DNA from: G963665085 sp963665085
GTDB lineage: Bacteria; Bacteroidota; Bacteroidia; Bacteroidales; JAAAOM01
Length of the DNA: 64,000 bases
Assembly (NCBI GenBank): GCA_963665085.2
Contig: CAXXXS010000001.1
Location: forward strand, 5,022,001 to 5,086,000
Reading direction: 5' to 3'
The notes below the pieces were generated by a model. It worked only from the letters and a program-made list of their open reading frames with translations, was not told the DNA's origin and did not search any database. Of the stretch, positions 35,737 through 43,721 are shown piece after piece. The translations under genes and the position numbers were made by a program. Every line of letters starts with the position of its first letter. Position 1 is the stretch's first letter.

Positions 35737-36657
35737 TTGACAAACAGGCAAAAAGGGGTTATTTACGCATTAACCCCAGCAATTATGTGGTCACTTTTAG
35801 CAATTATCTTAAAAGTTGCATTATCTGATCTTGATACAATTACAGTAACGTGGATTCGTTTTTTTATTGCTTTTATACTTTTATCAATTATTGTTGGAAT
35901 CTCAAATCCGGGACATTTCAAAATTTTAAGAAAACCACCTATTAAGTTAATTTTTGCTGCAATCGCACTTGGTTTAAATTACCTTGGATTTGTTAAAGGA
36001 TTAGATTTTACTTCTCCAACAAATGCTCAGGTTTTTATACAAATTGGACCCGTACTTCTTGCCTTATCAGGGATCTTTATTTATAAGGAAAAAATAAAAC
36101 CAAAACAACTTATTGGACTTCTATTAGCTGTTATCGGTCTTTTAGTTTTTTATTCACAACAAATTGAGCAAATGATTGAGACTAAAAGTGTCTATAACAA
36201 AGGAGTACTTTGGATTTTATTTGGAGCTGTCTCCTGGGCTTGTTACGCCATCTTTCAAAAAGGATTAGTTAAAGATTATGCAACAAACCAACTAAACCTT
36301 ATAATTTATGGTCTACCAGCATTACTCTATACACCATTTATTAATATTTCACCTATCTTTTCATTAAGCTGGCCTTATCTTATTATTGTTTTTTTTCTTG
36401 GAGTAAATACGCTTGTTGCATATACATTTATGTCCTTAGCCTTAAAATATCTTGAAGCTAACATAGTAAGCGTAATTGTGACTGTCAACCCAATTTTTAC
36501 TTTTATTTTTATGGGCATATTAGGGTATTTAGATGTAAGCTGGATTGAACATGAATCATTTACAGTAATTGCAGTATTGGGAGCATTCTGTGTGTTACTT
36601 GGGGCTATTCTCACTATTTTATTTTCAAGAGAAAGAAAGAAAAGAATAAAAGTTTAA
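35737..36657 (+). CDS. EamA-family (DMT) transporter
   Basis: A 306-residue permease with ten predicted membrane helices in two EamA repeats. Repeat one starts ALTPAIMWSLLAIILKVAL, and repeat two starts VLWILFGAVSWACYAIFQKG and contains SVIVTVNPIFTFIFMG. The start is TTG at 35737; no ATG occurs before the first helix. Members export or import small metabolites; the substrate cannot be read. It converges with trmD, with a 3-base gap. Confidence 0.88.
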   Translation: MTNRQKGVIYALTPAIMWSLLAIILKVALSDLDTITVTWIRFFIAFILLSIIVGISNPGHFKILRKPPIKLIFAAIALGLNYLGFVKGLDFTSPTNAQVFIQIGPVLLALSGIFIYKEKIKPKQLIGLLLAVIGLLVFYSQQIEQMIETKSVYNKGVLWILFGAVSWACYAIFQKGLVKDYATNQLNLIIYGLPALLYTPFINISPIFSLSWPYLIIVFFLGVNTLVAYTFMSLALKYLEANIVSVIVTVNPIFTFIFMGILGYLDVSWIEHESFTVIAVLGAFCVLLGAILTILFSRERKKRIKV

Positions 36658-36660
36658 ATA

Positions 36661-37338
36661 TTATTCTTCCAACAAATCTGGTCTCAACCGTTTCGTTCTC
36701 TCAACAGATTGATCATGCCTCCATTTTTCAATCTCACCAGCATGACCAGACAAAAGAACATCAGGGACTTTTAACCCTTTATAATCGGAAGGACGCGTGT
36801 ATACAGGAGGAGCCAGTAAATTATCCTGAAAAGAATCTGTTAAAGCTGATGTTTCATCTGACATTGCACCCGGAATAAGACGCACAACACTATCAACAAT
36901 AACAGACGCTGCAAGTTCTCCGCCTGTTAAAACATAATCTCCAATTGAGATTTCTTTTGTGATAATATTATCTCGTATTCGTTGGTCGATACCTTTATAA
37001 TGACCACATAGTATTATTATATTATTATACGTTGACATTTTATTGGCTAACGGTTGTGATAGATTTTCACCATCCGGCGAAGTATATATAACTTCATCAT
37101 ATTCTCTTTCTGCTTTAAGATAGGTAACCGCATCGTCAACTGGCTGAATAGTCATAACCATTCCTGCTCCCCCGCCAAAAGAATAATCATCTGTTTTTTT
37201 ATGTTTGTCCGTTGAAAAATCATGTAAATCATGAATAAATATATCAACAATACCTTTTTCTTTTGCCCGTTTAATAATTGAATGATTTAAAGGACTATAA
37301 AGAAGTTCAGGAACAACAGACAGTATATCAATTCTCAT
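36661..37338 (-). CDS. trmD: tRNA (guanine-N1)-methyltransferase
   Basis: A 225-residue TrmD of normal length. It starts MRIDILSVVPELLYSPLNHS, with the trefoil-knot SAM site ILCGHYKGIDQRI, then EISIGDYVLTGGELAA, and the substrate part FSFGGGAGMVM-like stretch (DDYSFGGGAGMVMTIQP). It methylates G37 of tRNAs with a G36, preventing frameshifting. In many bacteria it lies with rpsP-rimM-rplS; here it stands alone. Confidence 0.95.
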   Translation of the reverse strand: MRIDILSVVPELLYSPLNHSIIKRAKEKGIVDIFIHDLHDFSTDKHKKTDDYSFGGGAGMVMTIQPVDDAVTYLKAEREYDEVIYTSPDGENLSQPLANKMSTYNNIIILCGHYKGIDQRIRDNIITKEISIGDYVLTGGELAASVIVDSVVRLIPGAMSDETSALTDSFQDNLLAPPVYTRPSDYKGLKVPDVLLSGHAGEIEKWRHDQSVERTKRLRPDLLEE

Positions 37339-37505
37339 AAAATTCTATTTATTTTGAAATTAAATATAAAACTTCAAAGATATTTTTAAAAAACCGTAAA
37401 CATTAGCATTTTTTTGATTGTTGCAATTATATGCAAAAAAGTTTGTGCATATTGCGTTTATATATATTTTCGTAAATTCAATTTTTAGAAAAAAATTATT
37501 TTTTT

Positions 37506-39554
37506 ATGGATACCACTGATAAGAATAGCGCTGTTCATGATGAACAATTCAGAAAACCTGAGGAAGGATCTGAAAATACGAATGAAAATGTAACTTCTGA
37601 TGAAACAAAATCTCCTGGAATTACAACAGAAGATGCTCAAATTGAAGATTCTAACCCAGAAGTTATGCCAGATCCTACCTCTCAATCAGAAGTTGAAAAA
37701 GATTCTGATTTAAAAGATAATTCTTCTGAAAAAGAAGATATTGACACTACTGTTGTTGAGGAAGAGAAAAATAATGTTGCTTCAGAAGAAACCAATGTAG
37801 AAGAGGAAAAAGAAAATGAGTTTGATGAAGATATTGATTATTCAGATTTGAATAAAGAACAACTTGTTGAAGAATTATCGAAAATCATTGCTTCAGATTA
37901 TAAGCCAAAAAACAGAGATTTAGTTGAAGAGATCAGCACCCGTTTTTATGAGCTTCATGAAAAGGATGTTGAAGAGATAAAACAAAAATTTCTTGAAAGT
38001 GGCGGAGTAATTGAAGATTTTAAAGTAGAATCTGATCCGGTAGAAGAAAACCTTCGTGGATTTGTTCAGCGTCATCGGGAAAGAAAATCAGCCTATTTTC
38101 AAAAACAAGAGGAGTTTAAAAAGAAAAACCTTGATGAGAAATTTAAAATTATTGATGAAATAGAATCATTAATCAATAAAGAAGAATCGCTGAATCAAAC
38201 ATTCCATGAGTTTAATGATCTTCAGGCCCGCTGGAAAGAAATTGGCTTAGTTCCACAACAAAGCTTAAAAGAAATGTGGGACAGGTATCATTATACCATT
38301 GAGAAATTCTATGATTATATAAAAATAAATAAGGAGCTCCGTGATCTTGATTTTAAAAAGAACCAGGAAGCAAAAATTCTGTTATGCGAAAAAGCAGAAG
38401 AATTACTATTAGAGCCAAATATTATCAATGCTTTTAAGACATTACAAACATTACATGATCAATGGAGAGAAGTTGGCCCTGTTCCACAGAGCATGCGAAA
38501 TGAATTATGGGAACGTTTTAAAGAAGCCACTTCAAAAATAAATAAGAAACACCAGGAATATTTCCATAATCTAAAAGATGAACAAAAGAAAAACCTGGAA
38601 CAAAAAACAGTCCTCTGTGAAAAAGCAGAAGAAATAAACGAAGCAGATATTAGTACGCTAAAAGAATGGGACCAAAAAGCTGATGAATTGAAAGAACTTC
38701 AAAAAGTTTGGAAGACTATTGGTTTTGCCCCTAAAAAAGACAACAATGCTATATATGAACGCTTTAGAAAAGCATGTGATGCATTTTTTGAAAAGAAACG
38801 CGATTTCTTCTCTAAAAACAGGGAAGAACAAAACAATAACCTTCAGCTTAAAGTAGAACTATGTATTCAAGCTGAAACTATAAAAGATAGTAATGATTGG
38901 AAAAAAACCACTGATGAGTTAATTGCACTGCAAAAGAAATGGAAAACCATTGGCCCTGTCCCAAGGAAACAATCGGATCCGGTTTGGAAGCGTTTTAGAG
39001 CGGCATGCGATGAATTCTTCAATAAAAAAAGTGAACATTTCTCTACTATTGATAGCACATACGAAGAAAACCTGAATAAAAAAGAAGCCCTTATAGAGGA
39101 GATACTTTCTTATACCATCACTGACAAAGCAGAAGAAGCCCTTTCTAAATTAAAGAGTTTCCAACGCGAATGGACAGAGATTGGGTTTGTTCCAATAAAG
39201 AAAAAAGATGAGATTCAGAAAAAATTCAGGGATGCTATTAATGAAAAATTTGATCAACTTGAATTGGATGACCAGAAAAAAAATATGATAAAGTTCCGTT
39301 CTAAAGTTGACGAGATGGTTCATGCGCCAAAAGGTTATTCCCGATTAAGACAAGACAGAGAAAAACTTATTAACAAGCTTAAACAGCTTGAGAACGATAT
39401 CGTATTATGGGAAAATAATATTGGATTCTTTGCAAACTCTAAGAATGCACAATCAATGATTCATGAAGTTGAAAGGAAAATAGAAGATGCTAAAAAGAAA
39501 ATAGAAGGGCTTCACGAAAAAATTCGTTTAATAGAGGATAAATTAGACGATTAA
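37506..39554 (+). CDS. DUF349 repeat protein
   Basis: A 682-residue protein. The first 110 or so residues are highly acidic and low-complexity. The rest is a long coiled coil made of about five DUF349 repeats, seen as recurrences of LQxxWKEIGxVP followed by xxxxWxRFR: LQARWKEIGLVPQQ, LHDQWREVGPVPQS, LQKVWKTIGFAPKK, LQKKWKTIGPVPRK and FQREWTEIGFVPIK. It is the standard Bacteroidota DUF349 protein. It is cytoplasmic, and its function is unknown beyond being conserved in the phylum. Confidence 0.9.
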   Translation: MDTTDKNSAVHDEQFRKPEEGSENTNENVTSDETKSPGITTEDAQIEDSNPEVMPDPTSQSEVEKDSDLKDNSSEKEDIDTTVVEEEKNNVASEETNVEEEKENEFDEDIDYSDLNKEQLVEELSKIIASDYKPKNRDLVEEISTRFYELHEKDVEEIKQKFLESGGVIEDFKVESDPVEENLRGFVQRHRERKSAYFQKQEEFKKKNLDEKFKIIDEIESLINKEESLNQTFHEFNDLQARWKEIGLVPQQSLKEMWDRYHYTIEKFYDYIKINKELRDLDFKKNQEAKILLCEKAEELLLEPNIINAFKTLQTLHDQWREVGPVPQSMRNELWERFKEATSKINKKHQEYFHNLKDEQKKNLEQKTVLCEKAEEINEADISTLKEWDQKADELKELQKVWKTIGFAPKKDNNAIYERFRKACDAFFEKKRDFFSKNREEQNNNLQLKVELCIQAETIKDSNDWKKTTDELIALQKKWKTIGPVPRKQSDPVWKRFRAACDEFFNKKSEHFSTIDSTYEENLNKKEALIEEILSYTITDKAEEALSKLKSFQREWTEIGFVPIKKKDEIQKKFRDAINEKFDQLELDDQKKNMIKFRSKVDEMVHAPKGYSRLRQDREKLINKLKQLENDIVLWENNIGFFANSKNAQSMIHEVERKIEDAKKKIEGLHEKIRLIEDKLDD

Positions 39555-39570
39555 AAATATCAACATAAAA

Positions 39571-39610
39571 AAGAAAACCGGAATTTAAGTTTCAAATTCC
39601 GGTTTTCTTT
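39571..39610. terminator. bidirectional terminator between DUF349 gene and aldolase
   Basis: Arms AAGAAAACCGGAATTT / AAATTCCGGTTTTCTT with flanking A and T runs, between convergent genes. Confidence 0.85.
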
Positions 39611-39660
39611 TTTGTGACTATTTTGTTTTTCTTACACTCAACCCAAAGAAGTTAAATAAA

Positions 39661-40326
39661 TTAAAAATTAATATCATAAATTCCTTCTGCATCACGATCA
39701 AAACTATCTATACTTGTGTCTGTCATAGGATGGCTTCGTAAACGCTCCAGAATTTCAAAACTAATAGTAGCAGAATGGCTTCCCACCATGCTTACACGAT
39801 GTACCTGGTCGACCGTTTTAAAACTTGCAGCTAATACTTTAGTTGGCAACTTAAATCGCTCAATATTATTAACGATGTGTTGAACAACTTCAATTCCATG
39901 AGACGAGATGTTATCCAAACGATTTACATAAGGAGCTACCCAATCTGCACCAGAACGTGCTGCAACAAGAGCTTGCTGTTGAGTAAAAATAGCTGTTGCT
40001 GTTACTCCAATCCCTTCTTTTTTGATTAAAGGAATTGCTTTGAACCCTTCACGAGAAACTGGAATCTTAGCAAAATAATTATCTCCTAGTGAGAATTTCT
40101 TTTTGTAAAACATTGCTTCCCGAACCATATCTTCTGCTTTACTGCCACACATTTGTACGTGAAGCATTTTTTCTCCAACAATCTCGATAAGTTCTGGAAG
40201 AATTATCGATAATGGTTTCCCCTCTGCTGCTAATATTGTTGGGTTGGTTGTTACACCTTCTAAAGGAAAATAATAAAATAACTCTTTGAGTTCTTCAATA
40301 TTGGCAGTATCTGCTAAATATATCAT
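39661..40326 (-). CDS. fsa: fructose-6-phosphate aldolase / transaldolase-like
   Basis: A 221-residue small transaldolase-family enzyme. It starts IYLADTANIEELKELF, with EGVTTNPTILAAEGKP, the Schiff-base lysine in YFAKIPVSREGFKAI, and TATAIFTQQQALVAARSGAD then WVAPYVNRLD. This length and motif set fit the Fsa/TalC group. It forms or cleaves fructose-6-phosphate or related sugar phosphates by dihydroxyacetone or glyceraldehyde chemistry; the exact in vivo role of this group is uncertain. It marks the end of the conserved chromosomal part before the accessory region. Confidence 0.88.
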   Translation of the reverse strand: MIYLADTANIEELKELFYYFPLEGVTTNPTILAAEGKPLSIILPELIEIVGEKMLHVQMCGSKAEDMVREAMFYKKKFSLGDNYFAKIPVSREGFKAIPLIKKEGIGVTATAIFTQQQALVAARSGADWVAPYVNRLDNISSHGIEVVQHIVNNIERFKLPTKVLAASFKTVDQVHRVSMVGSHSATISFEILERLRSHPMTDTSIDSFDRDAEGIYDINF

Positions 40327-40410
40327 AATTATATTTTTTAATAAAGTGCAAAGTAAATAATAAAGCTTCTACAAAAGATGAAATAAATGATAAGTTTTTG
40401 TAATTAATTT

Positions 40411-40830
40411 TTAGCTACGATATCTTTTTGTACCACTTAAAAGCATAAAAATGTTTATATTTTGTTCGTATGTTGCAGAAGGGACGGGATTGGGTCGGAT
40501 GTAGTTAGTTCTTTTTAACTCTTTGTATTTTTTTGGATCCTGGCTTGTTTGAAAGATATCAGCAATAATCAAACATTCGTCTGTTACTTCATAAATGATT
40601 TTATAACTCCACTTTGATACAGAACGATAGTTTTCTGGTTCATCTGCTAAAAATTCTTCTCCGGAGTATTTCTCTGGAAAGTCATTCAAACTACCTGCTA
40701 ATTTGATTAATTCCCTTTTTACATGCCTGGCAGCATTTATCGAGTCTAAAGCTATGCGATCATAAATCTCATCAAGATTCTGCTTTGCAAGCCCATCCCA
40801 ACGAATAGGGAGTTTCTTCTTTCTTACCAA
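40411..40830 (-). CDS. RelE/ParE-family toxin
   Basis: A 139-residue RelE/ParE-superfamily protein: IRWDGLAKQNLDEIYDRIAL at the start, then FPEKYSGEEFLADEPENYRS and the core strands WSYKIIYEVTDECLIIADIF. It is somewhat long because of a C-terminal tail. The gene overlaps the upstream antitoxin gene by 7 bases, the usual toxin-antitoxin layout. It would act on translating mRNA or gyrase; which of these is not clear. It starts the accessory region, and a related pair sits at 54668-55218. Confidence 0.82.
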   Translation of the reverse strand: MVRKKKLPIRWDGLAKQNLDEIYDRIALDSINAARHVKRELIKLAGSLNDFPEKYSGEEFLADEPENYRSVSKWSYKIIYEVTDECLIIADIFQTSQDPKKYKELKRTNYIRPNPVPSATYEQNINIFMLLSGTKRYRS

Positions 40831-41084
40831 TTTTCAATCTCCTTTTCAAGATCCTCCTGGGTAATATATTGGCCTGCTTTTACTCTTTTAGATGCAGCTT
40901 TAACCCTCTTTCTAAGGTTTTCCTGAGTGATTGGCGTACCATCAACATTATAACCAACAATGGTTGCTTTATATTCTTTACTCATTGCATGCACCATCTT
41001 TAAAAAGGTCTCATCTGCATGATCGATATAGCTGCGTACTTCTTTTCTTAATTCTGGAATACCCATCATAAATGTTGTTTCCAC
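40824..41084 (-). CDS. antitoxin of RelE/ParE pair
   Basis: An 86-residue protein just upstream of, and overlapping, the RelE-like toxin gene. It has a helical N-terminus (IPELRKEVRSYIDHADETFL) and a C-terminal part ITQENLRKRVKAASKRVKAG that ends YITQEDLEKEIENW, a pattern shared with the antitoxin at 54970 (GEYVTHESLKAEAKKW). It should bind and neutralise the toxin and repress the pair. Starts at M6 or M7 are also possible. Confidence 0.75.
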   Translation of the reverse strand: METTFMMGIPELRKEVRSYIDHADETFLKMVHAMSKEYKATIVGYNVDGTPITQENLRKRVKAASKRVKAGQYITQEDLEKEIENW

Positions 41085-41195
41085 AAAGTTAACGATTATA
41101 TCTTATTTTTGATAAAGAACAGCACACAGTTTTTGAACTTGGAAACAATGGTATCTTGCCGGGATTCTTGCAGTATCCCCGTTAATCGTAGTATT

Positions 41196-41231
41196 CCTTC
41201 TTTCCAGCAGCATCCGCTGCTGGAAAGAAGG
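41196..41231. repeat. REP-like perfect hairpin next to RAYT
   Basis: Perfect 16-base arms CCTTCTTTCCAGCAGC / GCTGCTGGAAAGAAGG around a 4-base loop, about 50 bases after the truncated RAYT-like transposase. It is preceded by CCCCGTTAATCGTAG, which also occurs at 43497-43512 beside another hairpin. RAYT proteins mobilise such palindromes. The 195-base gap 41085-41279 is mainly this element. Confidence 0.7.
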
Positions 41232-41279
41232 CAAATCTTTAATACGTTTTCCATGATTGTGATATCCAAAATACAACTT

Positions 41280-41711
41280 TCACTTCTGTGCAATAAATTT
41301 ATTCGAGTAAATATGTTCCGGGTGATTTTCATGTGTCCAAAACTGGTACGTGTTGTTACGTTTGTGTTGTTTTGCCGCATGCTCGAATATATTTAACAGC
41401 CATTCTTTCCTGCTCTCCCTTCCTTCTTTTATTTCATCAACTATTTTTTTGCTCGTATGCCGTTTGAAATCTCTTATAATATCGCTTAAATCACCGTTAT
41501 AACTTTTTGCTGATAAATGAACATGATTACTCATGATAACAAAAGCAAAAATGTCTAAACCTTTATTTTTCATGCTATATTCTAAACTATCAACAACAAT
41601 ATCCTTATAAATCTGCCTTGTGAATACATCAGCCCAATGTACAACTTGCAATGTAAGATAATATAAACCTTTCTGGTCTTTTATTTTGTAACCGGTTGAC
41701 ATAATTTGCAA
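41280..41711 (-). CDS. REP-associated tyrosine transposase (RAYT, IS200-like), C-terminally truncated
   Basis: A 143-residue Y1-transposase-like protein. The metal-binding HUH motif is in AFVIMSNHVHLSAK; before it comes YYLTLQVVHWADVFTRQIYK and after it DIIRDFKRHTSKKIV. Full RAYTs are about 180 residues and continue past the KFIAQK position with a YIHxNPV segment that is missing here, because a TGA stops the frame. It is probably inactive or nearly so. The REP hairpin directly downstream is its likely substrate. Confidence 0.78.
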   Translation of the reverse strand: MQIMSTGYKIKDQKGLYYLTLQVVHWADVFTRQIYKDIVVDSLEYSMKNKGLDIFAFVIMSNHVHLSAKSYNGDLSDIIRDFKRHTSKKIVDEIKEGRESRKEWLLNIFEHAAKQHKRNNTYQFWTHENHPEHIYSNKFIAQK

Positions 41712-41746
41712 TGTACTAAATAATTAACTGCTTTGTATGTAGTATG

Positions 41747-41846
41747 GTAGCAAATGCTACCAAACAAGATTGGACGTTGCAAATGCAAACGCCCAACCGT
41801 TCTTATGTTTTGCCTTTAGCTATTTCTGCAAACTACGTGCATCCGG
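41747..41846. repeat. hairpin-rich MITE-like repeat, copy 1
   Basis: GGTAGCA-AA-TGCTACC hairpin, then GATTGGAC with an imperfect stem (GTTGCAAATGCAAAC) and GCCCAACCG, then ATGTTTTG, ending ACTACGTGCATCCGGGG. Other copies are at 43621, 43722 and 60439. It abuts the remnant of a primase gene. Confidence 0.6.
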
Positions 41847-41960
41847 GGAGCTTTATCTTCATGGAATGGACACTTTAACATGCTGCTCATTGGGTTTCAG
41901 GTTATAGTTGTTCAACACTGTTAATATGCTCAGGTGCGTTTTTATGACCCTTATTTCCAT
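41845..41960 (-). pseudogene. primase (CHC2) N-terminal remnant of decayed element Y
   Basis: Reading minus from the ATG at 41960 gives MEIRVIKTHLSILTVLNNYN then LKPNEQ, matching the start of the element primases (MEIQEIKQRLSIQTVLKHYG). After a one-base frameshift the next frame reads MLKCPFHEDKAPRM, the first half of the CHC2 zinc finger (MLSCPFHADDKPSM in element A). The gene is then cut off by the hairpin repeat at 41747-41846. It stands divergent to an XRE gene at 42117, exactly as in the intact elements, so it marks an older, decayed element. Confidence 0.72.
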
Positions 41961-42116
41961 TAGACCGAAAAAAGTTTAAAAATTTCTCTTGTGTATTATC
42001 AGACACAAAACTATAAAACAATACATTTGCAACAAGCAATTATCTTCTTTAATTTTGCATTATTTTACCTTATCTTTGTAAAATCAATGTATTATCATAC
42101 ATAATAAGGTTTGATT

Positions 42117-42455
42117 ATGCTTAAAATAGGTGATAAAATTGCACAGCTTAGAAAAAGTAAAAGTTGGTCACAGACCGATTTAGCAAAAGCTATTGATGCC
42201 TCTAGGGAGGCTATTGGTAAATATGAACGTAACGAGGTTGTTCCATCGGTAGAAGTAGCAAAAAAGATAGCAGATATTTTTGACGTTACTCTTGATTACC
42301 TTGTTAACGACAAAACTAAACCTTCTTTCGACAAACAGACTGTAAAGAGGCTTATGGATATTGAGACCTTAAAAGATACCGACAAAGGTCATTTATTTGC
42401 GCTGATTGATGCATATCTTAGAGATGCTAAGGCTCGATTGGCTTATGGTTCTTAA
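42117..42455 (+). CDS. XRE-family regulator (element Y)
   Basis: A 112-residue helix-turn-helix protein: IGDKIAQLRKSKSWSQTDLA then KAIDASREAIGKYERNEVVP, followed by the dimerisation tail DIFDVTLDYLVND. The tail KDTDKGHLFALIDAYLRDAK resembles that of the element A regulator at 51590 (TPEDKSHVYAMLDAFFAK). The ATG at 42117 is preferred to a TTG at 42111. It is divergent from a primase remnant, as in the complete elements. It probably repressed the element's replication and integration genes. Confidence 0.85.
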   Translation: MLKIGDKIAQLRKSKSWSQTDLAKAIDASREAIGKYERNEVVPSVEVAKKIADIFDVTLDYLVNDKTKPSFDKQTVKRLMDIETLKDTDKGHLFALIDAYLRDAKARLAYGS

Positions 42456-42466
42456 AATTTACGATT

Positions 42467-42694
42467 ATGGAAGCTGCAAATTTAAACATAAACTTACCGC
42501 TTAATTTCAATCAGGTTGTTGACCTTGTAAGGCAACTACCGTACAGCGAAAAGCTTAAATTAAGCGAAGTATTAAAAAAAGAGACAAAGCAAAAACCAGA
42601 GAATGATAACATTCTGACCCATTTTGCAAGCGAAAAAGTGTTGGCCAAAGACTGGCTGTTACCTGAAGAAGATGAAGCATGGAAAGATTTGTAA
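42467..42694 (+). CDS. antitoxin of MazF/PemK pair
   Basis: A 75-residue protein upstream of and overlapping a MazF-like toxin gene by 16 bases. The helical N-terminal part NFNQVVDLVRQLPYSEKLKL and the acidic end WLLPEEDEAWKDL are like DUF2281-type antitoxins. It lies 11 bases after the XRE gene of element Y and may share its promoter. Confidence 0.72.
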   Translation: MEAANLNINLPLNFNQVVDLVRQLPYSEKLKLSEVLKKETKQKPENDNILTHFASEKVLAKDWLLPEEDEAWKDL

Positions 42695-43011
42695 AAGGTG
42701 ATATCGTTGTGCTTCCGTTCCCTTATTCCGATTTATCAAGTTCTAAAAAAAGACCTGCAATGGTTCTTGCCGACCTCAAAGGCGATGACATTATCCTTTG
42801 TCAGCTTACAAGCCAGTTTGTAAAAGACAACTACGCTATTGCCCTCGATAGTTCCGGTTTTAAAAAAGGTTCTTTGAACAAACCCAGCAATATTAGGCCG
42901 AACAGGCTGTTTACTGCCGAAAAAAGTATTATTACACGTAAGGTTGGCACGGTTAAACCCGAAGTGTTTGAAAAGGTTGTGGACAAGCTTTGTGGGATTA
43001 TAAAGCATTAA
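42679..43011 (+). CDS. MazF/PemK-family endoribonuclease toxin
   Basis: A 110-residue PemK/MazF toxin: FVKGDIVVLPFPYSDLSSSK then KRPAMVLADLKGDDIILCQL, with the SNIRPNRLFTAEKSII strand and an end GTVKPEVFEKVVDKLCGI typical of the fold. It would cleave mRNA when free of its antitoxin. It is followed by a terminator at 43014. Its presence between the XRE and immunity genes is not shared by elements A or B, so it was probably inserted later, perhaps stabilising the array. Confidence 0.85.
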   Translation: MERFVKGDIVVLPFPYSDLSSSKKRPAMVLADLKGDDIILCQLTSQFVKDNYAIALDSSGFKKGSLNKPSNIRPNRLFTAEKSIITRKVGTVKPEVFEKVVDKLCGIIKH

Positions 43012-43013
43012 AA

Positions 43014-43033
43014 AACCCGGACTGTGCCGGGTT
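43014..43033 (+). terminator. terminator of MazF pair
   Basis: AACCCGG-ACTGTG-CCGGGTT just after the toxin stop, followed by a weakly T-rich stretch (ATAATTATTTT). Confidence 0.75.
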
Positions 43034-43053
43034 ATAATTATTTTGAAATATTA

Positions 43054-43437
43054 TTAATCATCTAATCTGTTCCATTGAGGATAATATTTATTAATGATAT
43101 CTAATGTTTTTTGACTATTTATTTCAGCACTCCACTTCCCATCCTTGCAATATATATGATAATTAACATTATCCGTTATATTAATCCATTCAAAGTTTAC
43201 CTCAGTTTCAAAAAAGAAATCTTTATATTCTTTGGTAATATCTTTAACATCTACACTAATTTTTTCGTCTTTAAGTATCTGATATTGGAAATACCAATAG
43301 ATATTGCCAAACTCTGGGCTAAATTCTTTAAATGGAGTAATTTCCATATTACCTTTGATATCAATTTCATCAGAAATCTCAAAAAAATGACTAAAATACA
43401 TTAAGCTCTTAACTTTATCATTTACTCTATATTTCAT
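43054..43437 (-). CDS. probable orphan immunity protein (element Y)
   Basis: A 127-residue protein of unknown family without a signal peptide. It contains many aromatic and acidic residues (FGNIYWYFQYQILKD, FFFETEVNFEWINITD), as small immunity proteins often do. Its ATG overlaps the stop of a short upstream frame by four bases (ATGA), and that frame reads like the end of an Rhs toxin (see 43434-43500). Position, size and coupling point to an immunity role for a cytoplasmic nuclease; the assignment is inference. Confidence 0.55.
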   Translation of the reverse strand: MKYRVNDKVKSLMYFSHFFEISDEIDIKGNMEITPFKEFSPEFGNIYWYFQYQILKDEKISVDVKDITKEYKDFFFETEVNFEWINITDNVNYHIYCKDGKWSAEINSQKTLDIINKYYPQWNRLDD

Positions 43438-43500
43438 TCTTCAATCTGCCTCCTTCCATCTTTATAATATGTGTGTTTATGAGGATTCGATTTCCCCCCC
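43434..43500 (-). pseudogene. C-terminal remnant of an Rhs toxin (element Y)
   Basis: The frame upstream of the immunity-like gene reads GGKSNPHKHTYYKDGRRQIE and a final E, then stops with TGA overlapping the next ATG. A GGKxNPHxH end is what I would expect at the end of HNH-like polymorphic toxins. The rest of the toxin is cut off at a run of seven or eight C, where a REP-like sequence (CGTTAATCGTAG) begins. This is too short for certainty. Confidence 0.5.
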
Positions 43501-43610
43501 GTTAATCGTAGAATCCTCTACGATTTTTCTTTCTGGCAGCATTTGCTGCCTTGCCTTTGGCAAATTTTCTCATCGTTTTTACAGCATTACACAAAATAAT
43601 ATTCTTTTGT
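43497..43610. repeat. REP-like hairpin cluster
   Basis: CCGTTAATCGTAG, shared with 41178-41191, then small palindromes CGTAGA-ATCC-TCTACG, GGCAGCA-TT-TGCTGCC, TGCC-TTT-GGCA and ACACAAAA...TTTTGTGT in a row. It breaks the toxin gene of element Y and fills part of the 300-base gene-free gap. Confidence 0.55.
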
Positions 43611-43620
43611 GTTACTAAAT

Positions 43621-43721
43621 GGTAGCAAATGCTACCAAGCAAGATTGGACGTTGCTAATGCAAACGCCCAACCGCATTGATGTTTTGTTTTTAGCTATTC
43701 GTGCAAACTACGAGCATCTGG
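43621..43721. repeat. hairpin-rich MITE-like repeat, copy 2
   Basis: Same layout as copy 1: GGTAGCA-AA-TGCTACC, then GATTGGAC, stem, GCCCAACCGC, TTGATGTTTTG, ending ACGAGCATCTGGGG. It is directly followed by a shorter copy with a different stem. Confidence 0.6.

Larger units (their letters stand above)
41845..43500. mobile_element. decayed element Y of the Rhs-tip array
   Basis: In order: primase N-terminal remnant (-), XRE gene (+), an inserted MazF-type toxin-antitoxin pair (+), an immunity-like gene (-), and the last 20 or so codons of a toxin (-). The order primase/XRE/immunity/toxin equals that of the complete elements A and B. The recombinase genes and the Rhs part are gone; REP and hairpin repeats sit at both broken ends. 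Confidence 0.6.

Noticed and set aside
41096..41380. A 94-residue frame downstream of the RAYT-like gene
   Set aside because: It overlaps the transposase gene in another frame and runs through the REP hairpin; it shows no domain and looks like a shadow.
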